The notes beneath the pieces were generated by a model, which saw nothing but the letters and a program-made list of their open reading frames with translations, was not told the DNA's origin and ran no database searches. 30,341 nt of DNA, taken from the NCBI GenBank assembly GCA_017529175.1, contig JAFXNX010000218.1, positions 1 to 30,341 of the forward strand. The letters run 5' to 3'. Made by a program: the position numbers and the translations under genes. Source of the stretch: Clostridia bacterium. GTDB taxonomy: Bacteria; Bacillota_A; Clostridia; Oscillospirales; CAG-272. Below, piece after piece: positions 17,230-24,855 of this stretch; position 1 is the stretch's first letter, and every line of letters begins with the position of its first letter.

Positions 17230-17270
17230 ACGGCGGTGGATTTGATCTGTCAAACCTCATCGCCGTTTTC
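17230..17270 (+). terminator. Terminator after the unknown membrane protein
   Basis: ACGGCG (17230-17235) pairs with CGCCGT (17261-17266), with wobble pairs and an inner TTTGA/TCAAA stem (17241-17245/17250-17254) closed by TCTG. TTTTC follows. Confidence 0.75.
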
Positions 17271-17296
17271 TTGTTTATTTGAAAGGAGAGATCAGA

Positions 17297-17779
17297 ATGT
17301 CGAACAATGAACTTGATATTATGATAAACGAGATCATCTATCTTCGCAACGCAGTCAGCAACGGTGCGTTGAAACTGAAATTTCTTGATATCAGTATGTC
17401 CGAATATATTGCCCTCAGGATGATCTGCGAAGCCGAAACGGAAGGCATTTACGGCGGCAGAACTTATCTTAACGATCTCTCGCACCGTTTGAGCCTGTCA
17501 ATGAGGAAGACATCGAAAATAGTCCGCAGTCTTATGGAAAAGGGACTTATTCTGTGGGAACACGACGGCGACGGAACGGACGGAACGTATATGCTCATAA
17601 CCGACGAGGGAGCGGATCTTCTCGCGCGTCGCGAAGAAGAGGTAAGAGAGTATTTTTCGAAGGTCATATCGAAGTTCGGACCCGATGATATGAAAAAGCT
17701 CATCAATATGCTCAAAGAACTTGAAACTATAATGAAGACGGAACTTGAAGAAGAGGAGGACGCGGAGGATGAGTCATGA
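17297..17779 (+). CDS. MarR-like winged-helix regulator
   Basis: The 160-residue DNA-binding protein has a winged-helix core: LSLSMRKTSKIVRSLMEKGLILWEHDGDGTDGTYMLITDEG, i.e. a recognition helix (about residues 68-83) followed by the wing with a D-G-D-G-T turn. The C-terminal helix (VREYFSKVISKFGPDDMKKLINMLKELETIM) fits the MarR dimer interface. The very acidic end (EEEEDAEDES) is unusual and partly dictated by the overlapping ribosome site of the next gene. ATG 17297 is preceded by AAAGGAGAG. It overlaps the citrate synthase gene by 11 nt, so the two are translationally coupled. Ligand unknown; MarR proteins often autoregulate, but I see no clear operator palindrome. Confidence 0.87.
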   Translation: MSNNELDIMINEIIYLRNAVSNGALKLKFLDISMSEYIALRMICEAETEGIYGGRTYLNDLSHRLSLSMRKTSKIVRSLMEKGLILWEHDGDGTDGTYMLITDEGADLLARREEEVREYFSKVISKFGPDDMKKLINMLKELETIMKTELEEEEDAEDES

Positions 17780-19094
17780 AAAATACTATTCCGATCACGA
17801 GGCGATATGCCGCAAGAACAACTTTATCGCGCCGCGCCTTTATGAGGAATACGGAGTAAACAAAGGACTTCGCGATGAAAAAGGAAACGGTGTTCTCGCG
17901 GGACTTACGAGTATTTCGGAAGTCAACTCCGCAAAGTATATCGGCGGACAGAAGGTGCCTTGCGACGGCGAGCTTTGGTATCGCGGATATCTTATCGAGC
18001 ATCTTATCGACTCCCTCGGCGACAATCTCGGATTTGAGAAGATCGCGTATCTTTTGATAATGGGAGAGGCGCCGGACGACGCCGAACTGTCGGAGTTTTC
18101 AAACCTTATCGGCGAGTACAGAACGCTCCCGTCCAACTTCACGCGCGACGTTATCATGAAAGCGCCGAGCAGTGATATAATGAATTCTATGACGAGAAGC
18201 ATACTGACTCTCGCTTCATACGACGACAAGGCGCTTGACACGAGCGTTGAAAATACCCTTCGCCAGTGCATAAGACTGATCGCGGAGTTTCCGCTTCTTG
18301 CGGTTTACGGCTACCACGCGTTCAACTACTCCGATAACGGCGAGAGCATGATAATCCACCGTCCTGATCCCGAGCTGTCGACCGCGGAAAATATCCTGAT
18401 GATGCTTCGTCCCGACAAAAAATATACCGAGACGGAGGCAAAAGTGCTCGATACCGCGCTGATCCTTCACATGGAGCACGGAGGAGGAAACAACTCGACC
18501 TTCACGACGCGAGTCGTCACGTCCTCGGGAGCCGATACATATTCGACTATAGCCGCGGCGATGTCGTCTCTCAAAGGACCGAAGCATGGCGGCGCGAACA
18601 TCAAAGTAATGGATATGATATCCGATATAAAAGAGCACGTTTCCGACTATTCCGACAGGGAAGAAGTCGGCGCGTATATTGAAAAGATAATAGACAAAAA
18701 AGCGTTCGACGGAAAGGGACTCGTCTATGGAATGGGCCACGCCGTATATTCGCTTTCCGACCCGAGAGAGCGCATCTTCAAAAGCTACGTTGAAGATCTC
18801 GTAAAAGAAAAGCACCGCGAGGGTGACTACGAACTCTATCTTTCAATCGAAGAAATGGCGCCGAAGATCATCGCGAAGAAAAGGCGTATTTTCAAAGGCG
18901 TCAGCCCGAACGTCGACTTTTACAGCGGCTTCGTTTATGAAATGCTCGGTATACCGAGAGAGCTTTATACCGCAATGTTCGCGATAGCGAGGATCGTCGG
19001 CTGGAGCGCTCACCGTATCGAGGAGATCATCTGTATGGACAAGATAATTCGTCCGGCGTATATGAGCGTTATGACGGAGATCGACAAGCGATGA
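17769..19094 (+). CDS. Citrate synthase
   Basis: The 441-residue product belongs to the citrate/2-methylcitrate synthase family and condenses oxaloacetate with acetyl-CoA. Catalytic residues lie in conserved context: His in LHMEHGGGNNSTFTTR, the CoA/substrate region GPKHGGAN, His in GMGHAVYSLSDPR, Asp in NVDFYSG, and the substrate Arg in GWSAHRIEE. The LWYRGYLIEHLI segment near residue 66 is the usual 'Y-R-G' start of the large domain. Length is slightly long for the family. ATG 17769 has GGAGGA 8 nt upstream, within the MarR gene. Use in glutamate synthesis by a partial TCA pathway is the likely role; methylcitrate synthase is the alternative. Confidence 0.93.
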   Translation: MSHEKYYSDHEAICRKNNFIAPRLYEEYGVNKGLRDEKGNGVLAGLTSISEVNSAKYIGGQKVPCDGELWYRGYLIEHLIDSLGDNLGFEKIAYLLIMGEAPDDAELSEFSNLIGEYRTLPSNFTRDVIMKAPSSDIMNSMTRSILTLASYDDKALDTSVENTLRQCIRLIAEFPLLAVYGYHAFNYSDNGESMIIHRPDPELSTAENILMMLRPDKKYTETEAKVLDTALILHMEHGGGNNSTFTTRVVTSSGADTYSTIAAAMSSLKGPKHGGANIKVMDMISDIKEHVSDYSDREEVGAYIEKIIDKKAFDGKGLVYGMGHAVYSLSDPRERIFKSYVEDLVKEKHREGDYELYLSIEEMAPKIIAKKRRIFKGVSPNVDFYSGFVYEMLGIPRELYTAMFAIARIVGWSAHRIEEIICMDKIIRPAYMSVMTEIDKR

Positions 19095-19113
19095 CACTAA
19101 TATCTGAAACAGA

Positions 19114-19146
19114 AAAGCAAGACTTCGCAGTCTTGCTTTATCTTTT
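19114..19146. terminator. Bidirectional terminator between citrate synthase and rodA-like genes
   Basis: AAAGCAAGACT (19114-19124) pairs perfectly with 19129-19139 around TCGC. ATCTTTTT follows on the plus strand and TTCTGTTTC on the minus strand, so it can end both convergent transcripts. Confidence 0.88.
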
Positions 19147-20306
19147 TAACTGTCGGCTTCCCGTTCAAAATAATATTTCTTCTTGTGGGCGTAAATACTG
19201 AGCACAAGTCCCGCGCATATATGCGAGGAGAGAACCGATGAGCCGCCGTAGCTGAAAAAGGGAAGCGTTATACCGATAACGGGCAGGAATGCGAGACACA
19301 TACCGATATTCTCGATCGTTTGAATTATGAATATCGCGGCTATACCGACGCACATCGTCGCGGCGTAGTCCTTTCTCGCTTTTCTTGCGATATACAATAT
19401 CCTTATCACAAGAGTGCACATAAGCGTCAGGTAGGCGACGCACCCGACGATCCCGAACTTTTCCGCAAGGACAGCGAACAGGAAATCGGACTGCGCTTCA
19501 GGTATCACCTTGTACGCCGTTCCTCCCGCGATGCCCGATCCGAAAAGTCCTCCGGCGGCTATCGCGGTGCGGCTCTTTATAGCCTGATACCCGTAGTTCA
19601 GCGGGTCAAGATCCGGGTTGAAGCCGCACAGGATGCGCTGCTGCTGATAGTAATTCATGTGAGACCAGATCAGCGGGAAGAGCGCAACGATTATCACGGC
19701 GGCGCCGATAAAATACCAGATCGAAAGCCCCGCGGTATAGAGCATGAACACGATTATCGCGATATAAACGAGTATCGTTCCGAGGTCCTTCGTCAGCGCG
19801 AGCATACCGATAACGATACCGGCGTGAAGTCCGAGCTGAAGGAGGCTCAAAGGATGGTTTATACTTCGTTTAAGACTGTGCAAATGCTTTGAAAACGTTA
19901 TGATAAAGAGCGGTTTGCAGAATTCCGACGGCTGGATGTTGAACGGCATCCCCGGAACGTATATCCAGTTCTTGTTTCCCATCTCGCCTCTGCCGAACAG
20001 CAGAAGTAAAATGAGAAAACCTATCATAAATATAAATATCCCCTTGACCGATTGAGATATTACGCGGTCGTAGTCGACGAACGCGAGGAATATCATTATC
20101 CCGAAACCGATGATACCGGAAAAAGTCTGAGTGAAAAACCTTGATGACGTGAATTTTGAATAACCTCCAGAAAGGTAGCCGCCGAGTATCGTCAGGATAC
20201 TGAGCGCCATCATACCGACAACGCATAATACGATCGCCTTGTCGATGGATTTGAATTTCTGCTTCATTGAAACGTAGAATACTTTCATAACGGTATTATG
20301 CGCCAA
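19146..20306 (-). CDS. RodA/FtsW/SpoVE-family peptidoglycan polymerase
   Basis: The product is up to 386 residues with about ten membrane helices and belongs to the SEDS glycosyltransferases that polymerise lipid II outside the membrane. Family hallmarks are NWIYVPGMPFNIQPSEFCKP (RodA-like), ALTKDLGTILVY with the catalytic-loop Asp, GYQAIKSRTAIAAGGLFGSGIAGGTAYKVIPEAQSDFLFAVLAEKFG, and PFFSYGGSSVLSS near the end. The sequence resembles RodA more than FtsW. AAGGAGAGC directly precedes TTG 20306 (spacing rather short); the alternative ATG 20288 has no ribosome site. It begins 33 bp after the helicase stop, so it is probably co-transcribed with it. With MreB it would act in the elongation machinery. 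Confidence 0.9.
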   Translation of the reverse strand: MAHNTVMKVFYVSMKQKFKSIDKAIVLCVVGMMALSILTILGGYLSGGYSKFTSSRFFTQTFSGIIGFGIMIFLAFVDYDRVISQSVKGIFIFMIGFLILLLLFGRGEMGNKNWIYVPGMPFNIQPSEFCKPLFIITFSKHLHSLKRSINHPLSLLQLGLHAGIVIGMLALTKDLGTILVYIAIIVFMLYTAGLSIWYFIGAAVIIVALFPLIWSHMNYYQQQRILCGFNPDLDPLNYGYQAIKSRTAIAAGGLFGSGIAGGTAYKVIPEAQSDFLFAVLAEKFGIVGCVAYLTLMCTLVIRILYIARKARKDYAATMCVGIAAIFIIQTIENIGMCLAFLPVIGITLPFFSYGGSSVLSSHICAGLVLSIYAHKKKYYFEREADS

Positions 20307-20338
20307 GCTCTCCTTTCGTAGATTTTAAAATATCGTTT

Positions 20339-22753
20339 TTATTCTTTCTGAAGCCTTGCGTACGTCGCCATCAGCTTCTTTTTGCCGACCTTATCGAATT
20401 CTATTTCATAGAGCAGATCCGCGCCCATCTTTTTGACGGACAAGACGGTTCCCGCGCCGAACGTCGAGTGACGCACCCTCGCGCCTTCGGCGAAAGCTTC
20501 CGGCGCGTACTGTTTTTGCGCGGTCTTGCCGTAAAGCGGGGATGCGAAAGGCTCGCTCTGCGGGCTCTTGCGCTGATTTACGGGAGCGCTTCGCTTTACC
20601 GTGTACGATCCGTCGTCCGAGAATTTATAAGAAACTCTCGCTCTTGCACCGTCGTCCCTGTCGCAAAGCTCTCCGGGTATCTCGCCGACGAATCTTGACG
20701 GCGCGTTGTACTGGGTCGATCCGTTGAGCATCCTCTCATAAGCTGAAGTGATATATATGCTCTTTTTTGCTCTCGTTATCGCAACGTAGGCGAGGCGGCG
20801 CTCTTCTTCGATCTCCGACTCGTTGAACATAGCCTGGTAACCCGGGAATATACCTTCCTCCATACCGGGAAGGAATACTACAGGGAACTCAAGCCCCTTC
20901 GCGCTGTGTATCGTCATCAGTATCACAGCGTTCGCGCTCTCGTCGTAGCGGTCGACGTCCGAAACGAGCGCCACGTCCTCGAGAAACTCCGAAAGGGTGG
21001 GCGTCTCGGCGCTCTCTTCATACTGCTTTGCGGTCGAAATAAGTTCTCCGAGGTTGTCGATCCTGTCCTTCTCCTCGTCGCCTCCGCGAACGAGCATACC
21101 CATATATCCGCTCATAACCGATACTTTGTCGATCAGTGCCGATACGGAACACTCTTCCTTTGAAAGCGTATCGATAAGGTCAGCAAGCTCAGCCATGCTC
21201 CGTGACGCCGAAGGAGGGATCGCATTATATCTGTCGGCGTGTTTCAGCACGTCGAGGAGCGGGACGTTCTCGCCGTACGCGATCAGCTCCGCCGCTTCTA
21301 TCGATTTTGCGCCGATCCCGCGGCGCGGTACGTTGATTATCCTCTTGAGATGGATGCTGTCCTTCGGATTGTTTATCACCGCAAGATACGCGACGATATC
21401 CTTGATCTCCTGGCGGTCGAAGAACCGCAGAGCGCCGAGCATACGGTAGGGAATACCCGATTTCGCCATCGCCTGCTCTATGCTTCGCGACTGCACGTTA
21501 GTCCTGTAAAGGACCGCTATATCTCTGTAATCGTAATCGCCGGAGGACACGAGAGTGTCCGTCTCATCAGCTATGAATCTCGCTTCGTCGAGCTGCGTCG
21601 GCAGACGCTTAACTGTTATCTTATCGCCCGCATCTCCCTTAGTCCACAGATTCTTTCCGCGTCTCTCGCTGTTGTTTTTTATGACCGCGTTCGCGGCGTC
21701 GAGGATCGTCTTTGTCGAACGGTAGTTTTCCTCGAGCTTTATGACTTTGGCGTCGGGGAACACCTTGTCGAAATCGAGTATATTCTTTATCGTCGCGCCG
21801 CGGAACTTGTAAATACTCTGGTCGTCGTCTCCGACCGCCATTATGTTGCGGTGCTCTCCGGAAATGAGAGCGACAAGTCTGAACTGCGCCTCGTTCGTGT
21901 CCTGATACTCGTCGACGCTTACGTAGCGGAATCTGCTTTGAACGAGCGAGAGCACGTCGGAGTTCTCGTCAAACAGACGCACGGTCTGCATGATAATGTC
22001 GTCGAAGTCCATAAGCCCCGAGGCGACGAGCCGCTCCTGATACAGACAGTATATCTTCGAGACTGCGGAGTACAGCGCGTCGTCTCCTGCGGATCTTGCG
22101 AACGCCCCCGGCGTTATGAGTTTGTCCTTTGCGGAGCTGATCGCTGACATTACCGACTTGACAGGATACTGCTTCTGGTCGATCTTCAGCTCCTTCATGC
22201 ACTCCGATATGAGCTTTTTTGCATCGTCCGCGTCGCAGATGCCGAATCCTTTTGGATAACCGACTCTCTCGCACCAGCGGCGGAGAAATCTCATGCACAC
22301 CGAATGGAAGGTACCTGCCCAGACGTCCTGCGCGACAGTGCTGCCTTCGGGGAAAGACTGCGCGATGCGCTCTTTTATTTCGTTTGCCGCCTTGTTGGTG
22401 AACGTTATCGCCATTACGTTGTAAGGCATCGGCGGATCGTTTCTGAATTTATGCAGATATTCCGCAAGAGACGCGCCCGAAAGCATCGACAGCGCGCACT
22501 CCATTTCCGATATATCCTTTTCGGACGCGTCGTACGGTACTGCCTCCGACGCGTATGCGTCGCCGTATTCGAGCGTATAAGCGAGACGGTTCACGAGAAC
22601 TGTCGTTTTTCCGCTGCCCGCTCCGGCGAGGATGAGAAGGGGACCGTTTATCCTGAATACTGCGCGCCTTTGTTCTTCGTTCAGATGAGCGTACTTTTTC
22701 TCAAAAAGACTGCGCTTCAGCGCAATATATTTTTCTCTGATCACAGAGTCCAT
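20339..22753 (-). CDS. pcrA: PcrA/UvrD-type superfamily 1 DNA helicase
   Basis: The 804-residue ATP-dependent 3'-5' helicase acts in nucleotide excision repair and plasmid or conflict-associated DNA unwinding. Helicase motifs appear in order: Q-motif LNEEQRRAV, Walker A GAGSGKTT (44-51), Ia AITFTNKAANEIKERI, II VDEYQDTN, III VGDDDQSIYKFRGA, IV NYRST, V MTIHSAKGLEFPVVFLPGMEEGIFP, VI EEERRLAYVAITRAKK. The C-terminus (VRHSTFGAGTVLSVKK...EIEFDKVGKKKLM) is the PcrA Tudor-like domain that binds RNA polymerase. The ATG at 22753 has only a weak upstream GAAAG. A promoter lies at 22788-22816. Confidence 0.95.
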   Translation of the reverse strand: MDSVIREKYIALKRSLFEKKYAHLNEEQRRAVFRINGPLLILAGAGSGKTTVLVNRLAYTLEYGDAYASEAVPYDASEKDISEMECALSMLSGASLAEYLHKFRNDPPMPYNVMAITFTNKAANEIKERIAQSFPEGSTVAQDVWAGTFHSVCMRFLRRWCERVGYPKGFGICDADDAKKLISECMKELKIDQKQYPVKSVMSAISSAKDKLITPGAFARSAGDDALYSAVSKIYCLYQERLVASGLMDFDDIIMQTVRLFDENSDVLSLVQSRFRYVSVDEYQDTNEAQFRLVALISGEHRNIMAVGDDDQSIYKFRGATIKNILDFDKVFPDAKVIKLEENYRSTKTILDAANAVIKNNSERRGKNLWTKGDAGDKITVKRLPTQLDEARFIADETDTLVSSGDYDYRDIAVLYRTNVQSRSIEQAMAKSGIPYRMLGALRFFDRQEIKDIVAYLAVINNPKDSIHLKRIINVPRRGIGAKSIEAAELIAYGENVPLLDVLKHADRYNAIPPSASRSMAELADLIDTLSKEECSVSALIDKVSVMSGYMGMLVRGGDEEKDRIDNLGELISTAKQYEESAETPTLSEFLEDVALVSDVDRYDESANAVILMTIHSAKGLEFPVVFLPGMEEGIFPGYQAMFNESEIEEERRLAYVAITRAKKSIYITSAYERMLNGSTQYNAPSRFVGEIPGELCDRDDGARARVSYKFSDDGSYTVKRSAPVNQRKSPQSEPFASPLYGKTAQKQYAPEAFAEGARVRHSTFGAGTVLSVKKMGADLLYEIEFDKVGKKKLMATYARLQKE

Positions 22754-22787
22754 TTTTCATTTCGCTTTCATTATTAATAATATACTG

Positions 22788-22816
22788 ATTTTATCATATT
22801 ACGTCTTCGTTTGCAA
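22788..22816 (-). promoter_or_regulatory. Promoter for the pcrA-rodA operon
   Basis: On the minus strand: TTGCAA (22816-22811), a 17-nt spacer ending in TGA, then TAAAAT (22793-22788), close upstream of the ATG at 22753. Confidence 0.7.
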
Positions 22817-22873
22817 GAACAAATAAAAATAATAACAAAATATTCGTATTTTAAGAAAAAAACGAAAATGGTA

Positions 22874-22902
22874 TTGACTATCTTGATTTTGTGTGATAAA
22901 AT
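22874..22902 (+). promoter_or_regulatory. Promoter for the riboswitch-controlled GGDEF gene
   Basis: TTGACT (22874-22879), a 17-nt spacer ending in GTGTGA, then TAAAAT (22897-22902). Transcription would start near 22909, just before the riboswitch aptamer, giving a leader of about 200 nt. Confidence 0.75.
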
Positions 22903-22916
22903 ATCAATAAGTGAAT

Positions 22917-22989
22917 ATTTGGCAAACCCGGAGCGATTCGGCGACGCAAAGCTATAGGGCCTCACTGAGGCAGCCAGTTGCACAGTTTG
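22917..22989 (+). promoter_or_regulatory. Cyclic-di-GMP-I (GEMM-I) riboswitch aptamer
   Basis: The core reads GGCAAACC (22921-22928), a short variable hairpin, GACGCAAAGC (22942-22952 region), TATAGGGCCT, a GCCTC/GAGGC hairpin (22959-22971) and AGCCAGTTGC (22972-22981). These are the hallmarks of Clostridial GEMM-I aptamers: the GGCAAA entry strand, the invariant ACGCAAAGC, the AGCCAG receptor segment and the closing TTGC that pairs with GCAA. The G pair before CAAA is kept, which favours cyclic-di-GMP over the cGAMP-selective variants. It lies in the leader of a GGDEF gene, so the likely role is feedback control of diguanylate cyclase synthesis. Confidence 0.88.
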
Positions 22990-23100
22990 TAAATTAAGTG
23001 TTGTTTATAAATGCGATACTTATTTTGCGGCAAAGACTGTTTTTTTGTAGTGTCGATCTGCACCTTTCCACGGGTTGTTCAAGATCGATATTTTGTTTTT
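22982..23100 (+). promoter_or_regulatory. Candidate riboswitch expression platform with two T-run hairpins
   Basis: Directly after the aptamer, ACAGTTTG (22982-22989) can pair with CAAAGACTGT (23031-23040, two-base bulge), followed by seven T. Further on, TCGATCT (23053-23059) pairs with AGATCGA (23082-23088), followed by TATTTTGTTTTT, just ahead of the AGGTGA ribosome site (23103-23108). This looks like transcription attenuation, but which hairpin responds to ligand, and in which direction, cannot be settled by eye. Confidence 0.5.
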
Positions 23101-23112
23101 ATAGGTGACTTA

Positions 23113-24567
23113 ATGAAATTTTCAATCAAAGCTAAAGCGATATTGATGATCATATCTTTTGCGATGGTGCTCTCTATCGTATCCGTCATCATCAGCGGAA
23201 GTGTAATGTCTGATATAACGAACGATAAATTCCGCGAAAACGCGACAGACATATCCGCGACCGTGGCGAAGATCATCGACGTCGAACAGTTCTTAAGAGT
23301 AAAGTCGGAAGTGGAAAAAGTGTTCCGCGAATCAACTCACATCGTCAGAAGCGAACTTTGGGGGACGGACAGCTTTAACGAATACATAGCTCAATTTTCC
23401 TATATCGAAGAGACGGAAGACTTTATATTGCTCAGAGATTTTCTGCGCGAGATACAGTCGGTGAACAACGTCGACTGCCTCTACGTCTCCTTCGTTGACC
23501 CCGCTACCGAGTCGTTTGTATACGTTGTCGACGCCGCGCTCGAAGACCCGTGTCCCGCGGGATGTGTCGATAGGATATATGACGTCAACAAGAGAGTTCT
23601 CACCGAGCCCGAAGTCGGATTCCCCGCGTATATCACAGATACGGAGGAGTACGGCAAGCTCGTTACGGCGGGAGTTCCGATATATGACGAGGACGGGGAA
23701 GTCGTCGGCTATTCTATCGCCGATATCTCAATGGAAGAGATATCCGACACACAAACGGCTCATATTTTGAAGCTCGCCGCTTTTCTTGCCGTATCGATCC
23801 TCGTGATCTGTATCATCGGCTTCATATACGTCAACAGATCCCTCGTTCGTCCGCTCGTGCAGTTGTCCGACGCGGCGAAAGTATATACGGACGGCAGCTC
23901 TCCTACGGAGCAGAACGCGTTCAGAAAACTGAAGATCAAGAACAAAGACGAGATCGGAACGCTCGCGAATTCCATGAAACAGATGGAGCGCGATATGAAC
24001 AAGAACATGAAGAAGCTCCTCAAGACGAACGCCGACCTCAGCGCGTCGAGATCTATCGCCTCGAGTATGACGCGTCTTGCTAAGAAGGACGCGCTCACCG
24101 GAGTCAGAAACAAAAAAGCATACGACGATGAAGCGTCGGCGCTTGACTCCTATATCGATTCCGGCAGCGCCGAATTCGGCGTTGTCATGATCGACGTCAA
24201 CAACCTCAAGTCCATGAATGACGAGCACGGTCACGACAAGGGCGATAAGTACATTATCACGAACTGCGAAGCGATCTGCGAGATCTTCGACCATTCCCCC
24301 GTATACAGGGTAGGCGGCGACGAGTTCATTGTGATCGTAAAAAAATACGATTATAATAACATCGAAGCTCTTGCGGAAAAGTTCAATGAAAGAGTCGACC
24401 GGGATATCGCAAACGAATCGCTCGATCCGTGGGATAAGGTGTTTGCCGCTCTCGGGTACGCGCTGTACGACAAAACGCGCGACAAGAACGTTGAGGACGT
24501 GTTCAAACGCGCCGACGCGGCGATGTACGAGCGTAAGCGTGAAATGAAAGGTAAAACAGCAGAATAA
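23113..24567 (+). CDS. Cache-HAMP-GGDEF diguanylate cyclase under riboswitch control
   Basis: The 484-residue sensor has helix 1 (residues 8-30), an extracytoplasmic PDC/Cache-like domain (about 35-215; VGFPAYITDTEEYGKLVTAGVPIYDEDGEVVGYSIADIS is typical), helix 2 (220-240), a HAMP linker (241-300) and a GGDEF domain (323-475). The active-site loop is intact GGDEF (401-405), with metal Asp361 in IDVNNLK and substrate residues NDEHGHDKGD. Five residues upstream of GGDEF the sequence is FDHS instead of RxxD, so the inhibitory site is missing. It should make cyclic-di-GMP in response to an extracellular signal. I choose ATG 23113 with AGGTGA 4 nt upstream; an in-frame ATG at 23011 lies within the regulatory leader. 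Confidence 0.93.
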   Translation: MKFSIKAKAILMIISFAMVLSIVSVIISGSVMSDITNDKFRENATDISATVAKIIDVEQFLRVKSEVEKVFRESTHIVRSELWGTDSFNEYIAQFSYIEETEDFILLRDFLREIQSVNNVDCLYVSFVDPATESFVYVVDAALEDPCPAGCVDRIYDVNKRVLTEPEVGFPAYITDTEEYGKLVTAGVPIYDEDGEVVGYSIADISMEEISDTQTAHILKLAAFLAVSILVICIIGFIYVNRSLVRPLVQLSDAAKVYTDGSSPTEQNAFRKLKIKNKDEIGTLANSMKQMERDMNKNMKKLLKTNADLSASRSIASSMTRLAKKDALTGVRNKKAYDDEASALDSYIDSGSAEFGVVMIDVNNLKSMNDEHGHDKGDKYIITNCEAICEIFDHSPVYRVGGDEFIVIVKKYDYNNIEALAEKFNERVDRDIANESLDPWDKVFAALGYALYDKTRDKNVEDVFKRADAAMYERKREMKGKTAE

Positions 24568-24586
24568 GGTGTAATAGAAAAAACGG

Positions 24587-24839
24587 GGGGCTGTCGCAGT
24601 AAGATGCGTGATGCGTCGTTCTTTGCCCCGTGAGGCGTATTGGGCAGGGGTCCTCAAAAATCGTTAGATTTTTGGGGTTCCCAGCTACGTCGAGGGACAA
24701 AAACGGCGATAGAAAAACACATGAAATGGAAAAATCCGTAGGATTTTCACCTATTTAAGATGAAAACTACGGATTTTTTGTTTGTTTTATTCTTATTTCT
24801 TGACCGTGTTTTTCGTTCTGCGCTTACTGCGACAGCCCC
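24587..24839. mobile_element. MITE-like element with 17-bp perfect terminal inverted repeats
   Basis: GGGGCTGTCGCAGTAAG (24587-24603) is exactly inverted at 24823-24839, bounding 253 bp that hold no credible gene. Inside are two hairpins: CCTCAAAAATC/GATTTTTGGGG (24652-24677) and AAAAATCCGTAG/CTACGGATTTTT (24730-24741/24767-24778) with a T-run, which could terminate transcription. The element lies between two convergent GGDEF genes. No clear target duplication is visible. Ends starting GGGGCTGT occur on some transposase-encoding insertion sequences, so this may be mobilised in trans (inference). Confidence 0.8.
24730..24780. terminator. Terminator hairpin within the MITE-like element
   Basis: AAAAATCCGTAG pairs with CTACGGATTTTT, extended inward by TTTTCA/TGAAAA. 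A-rich and T-rich flanks mean it could end transcripts arriving from both convergent GGDEF genes. Confidence 0.7.
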
Positions 24840-24855
24840 TCGACTTATGTTTGGT

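Noticed and set aside
21239..22147. 302-residue frame opposite the helicase gene
   Set aside because: No promoter, ribosome site or motif; helicase motifs on the other strand fix the coding strand.
23011..23112. Upstream ATG extension of the GGDEF gene
   Set aside because: The extension lies in the riboswitch leader, lacks a ribosome site and codes for a Cys/Phe-rich stretch before the true membrane start.
23728..24657. 309-residue antisense frame over the GGDEF gene and MITE end
   Set aside because: His- and Arg-rich without any domain; the plus-strand gene is far better supported.
24587..24839. A small coding gene within the MITE-like element
   Set aside because: Frames are short, lack ribosome sites and are dominated by hairpin sequence.
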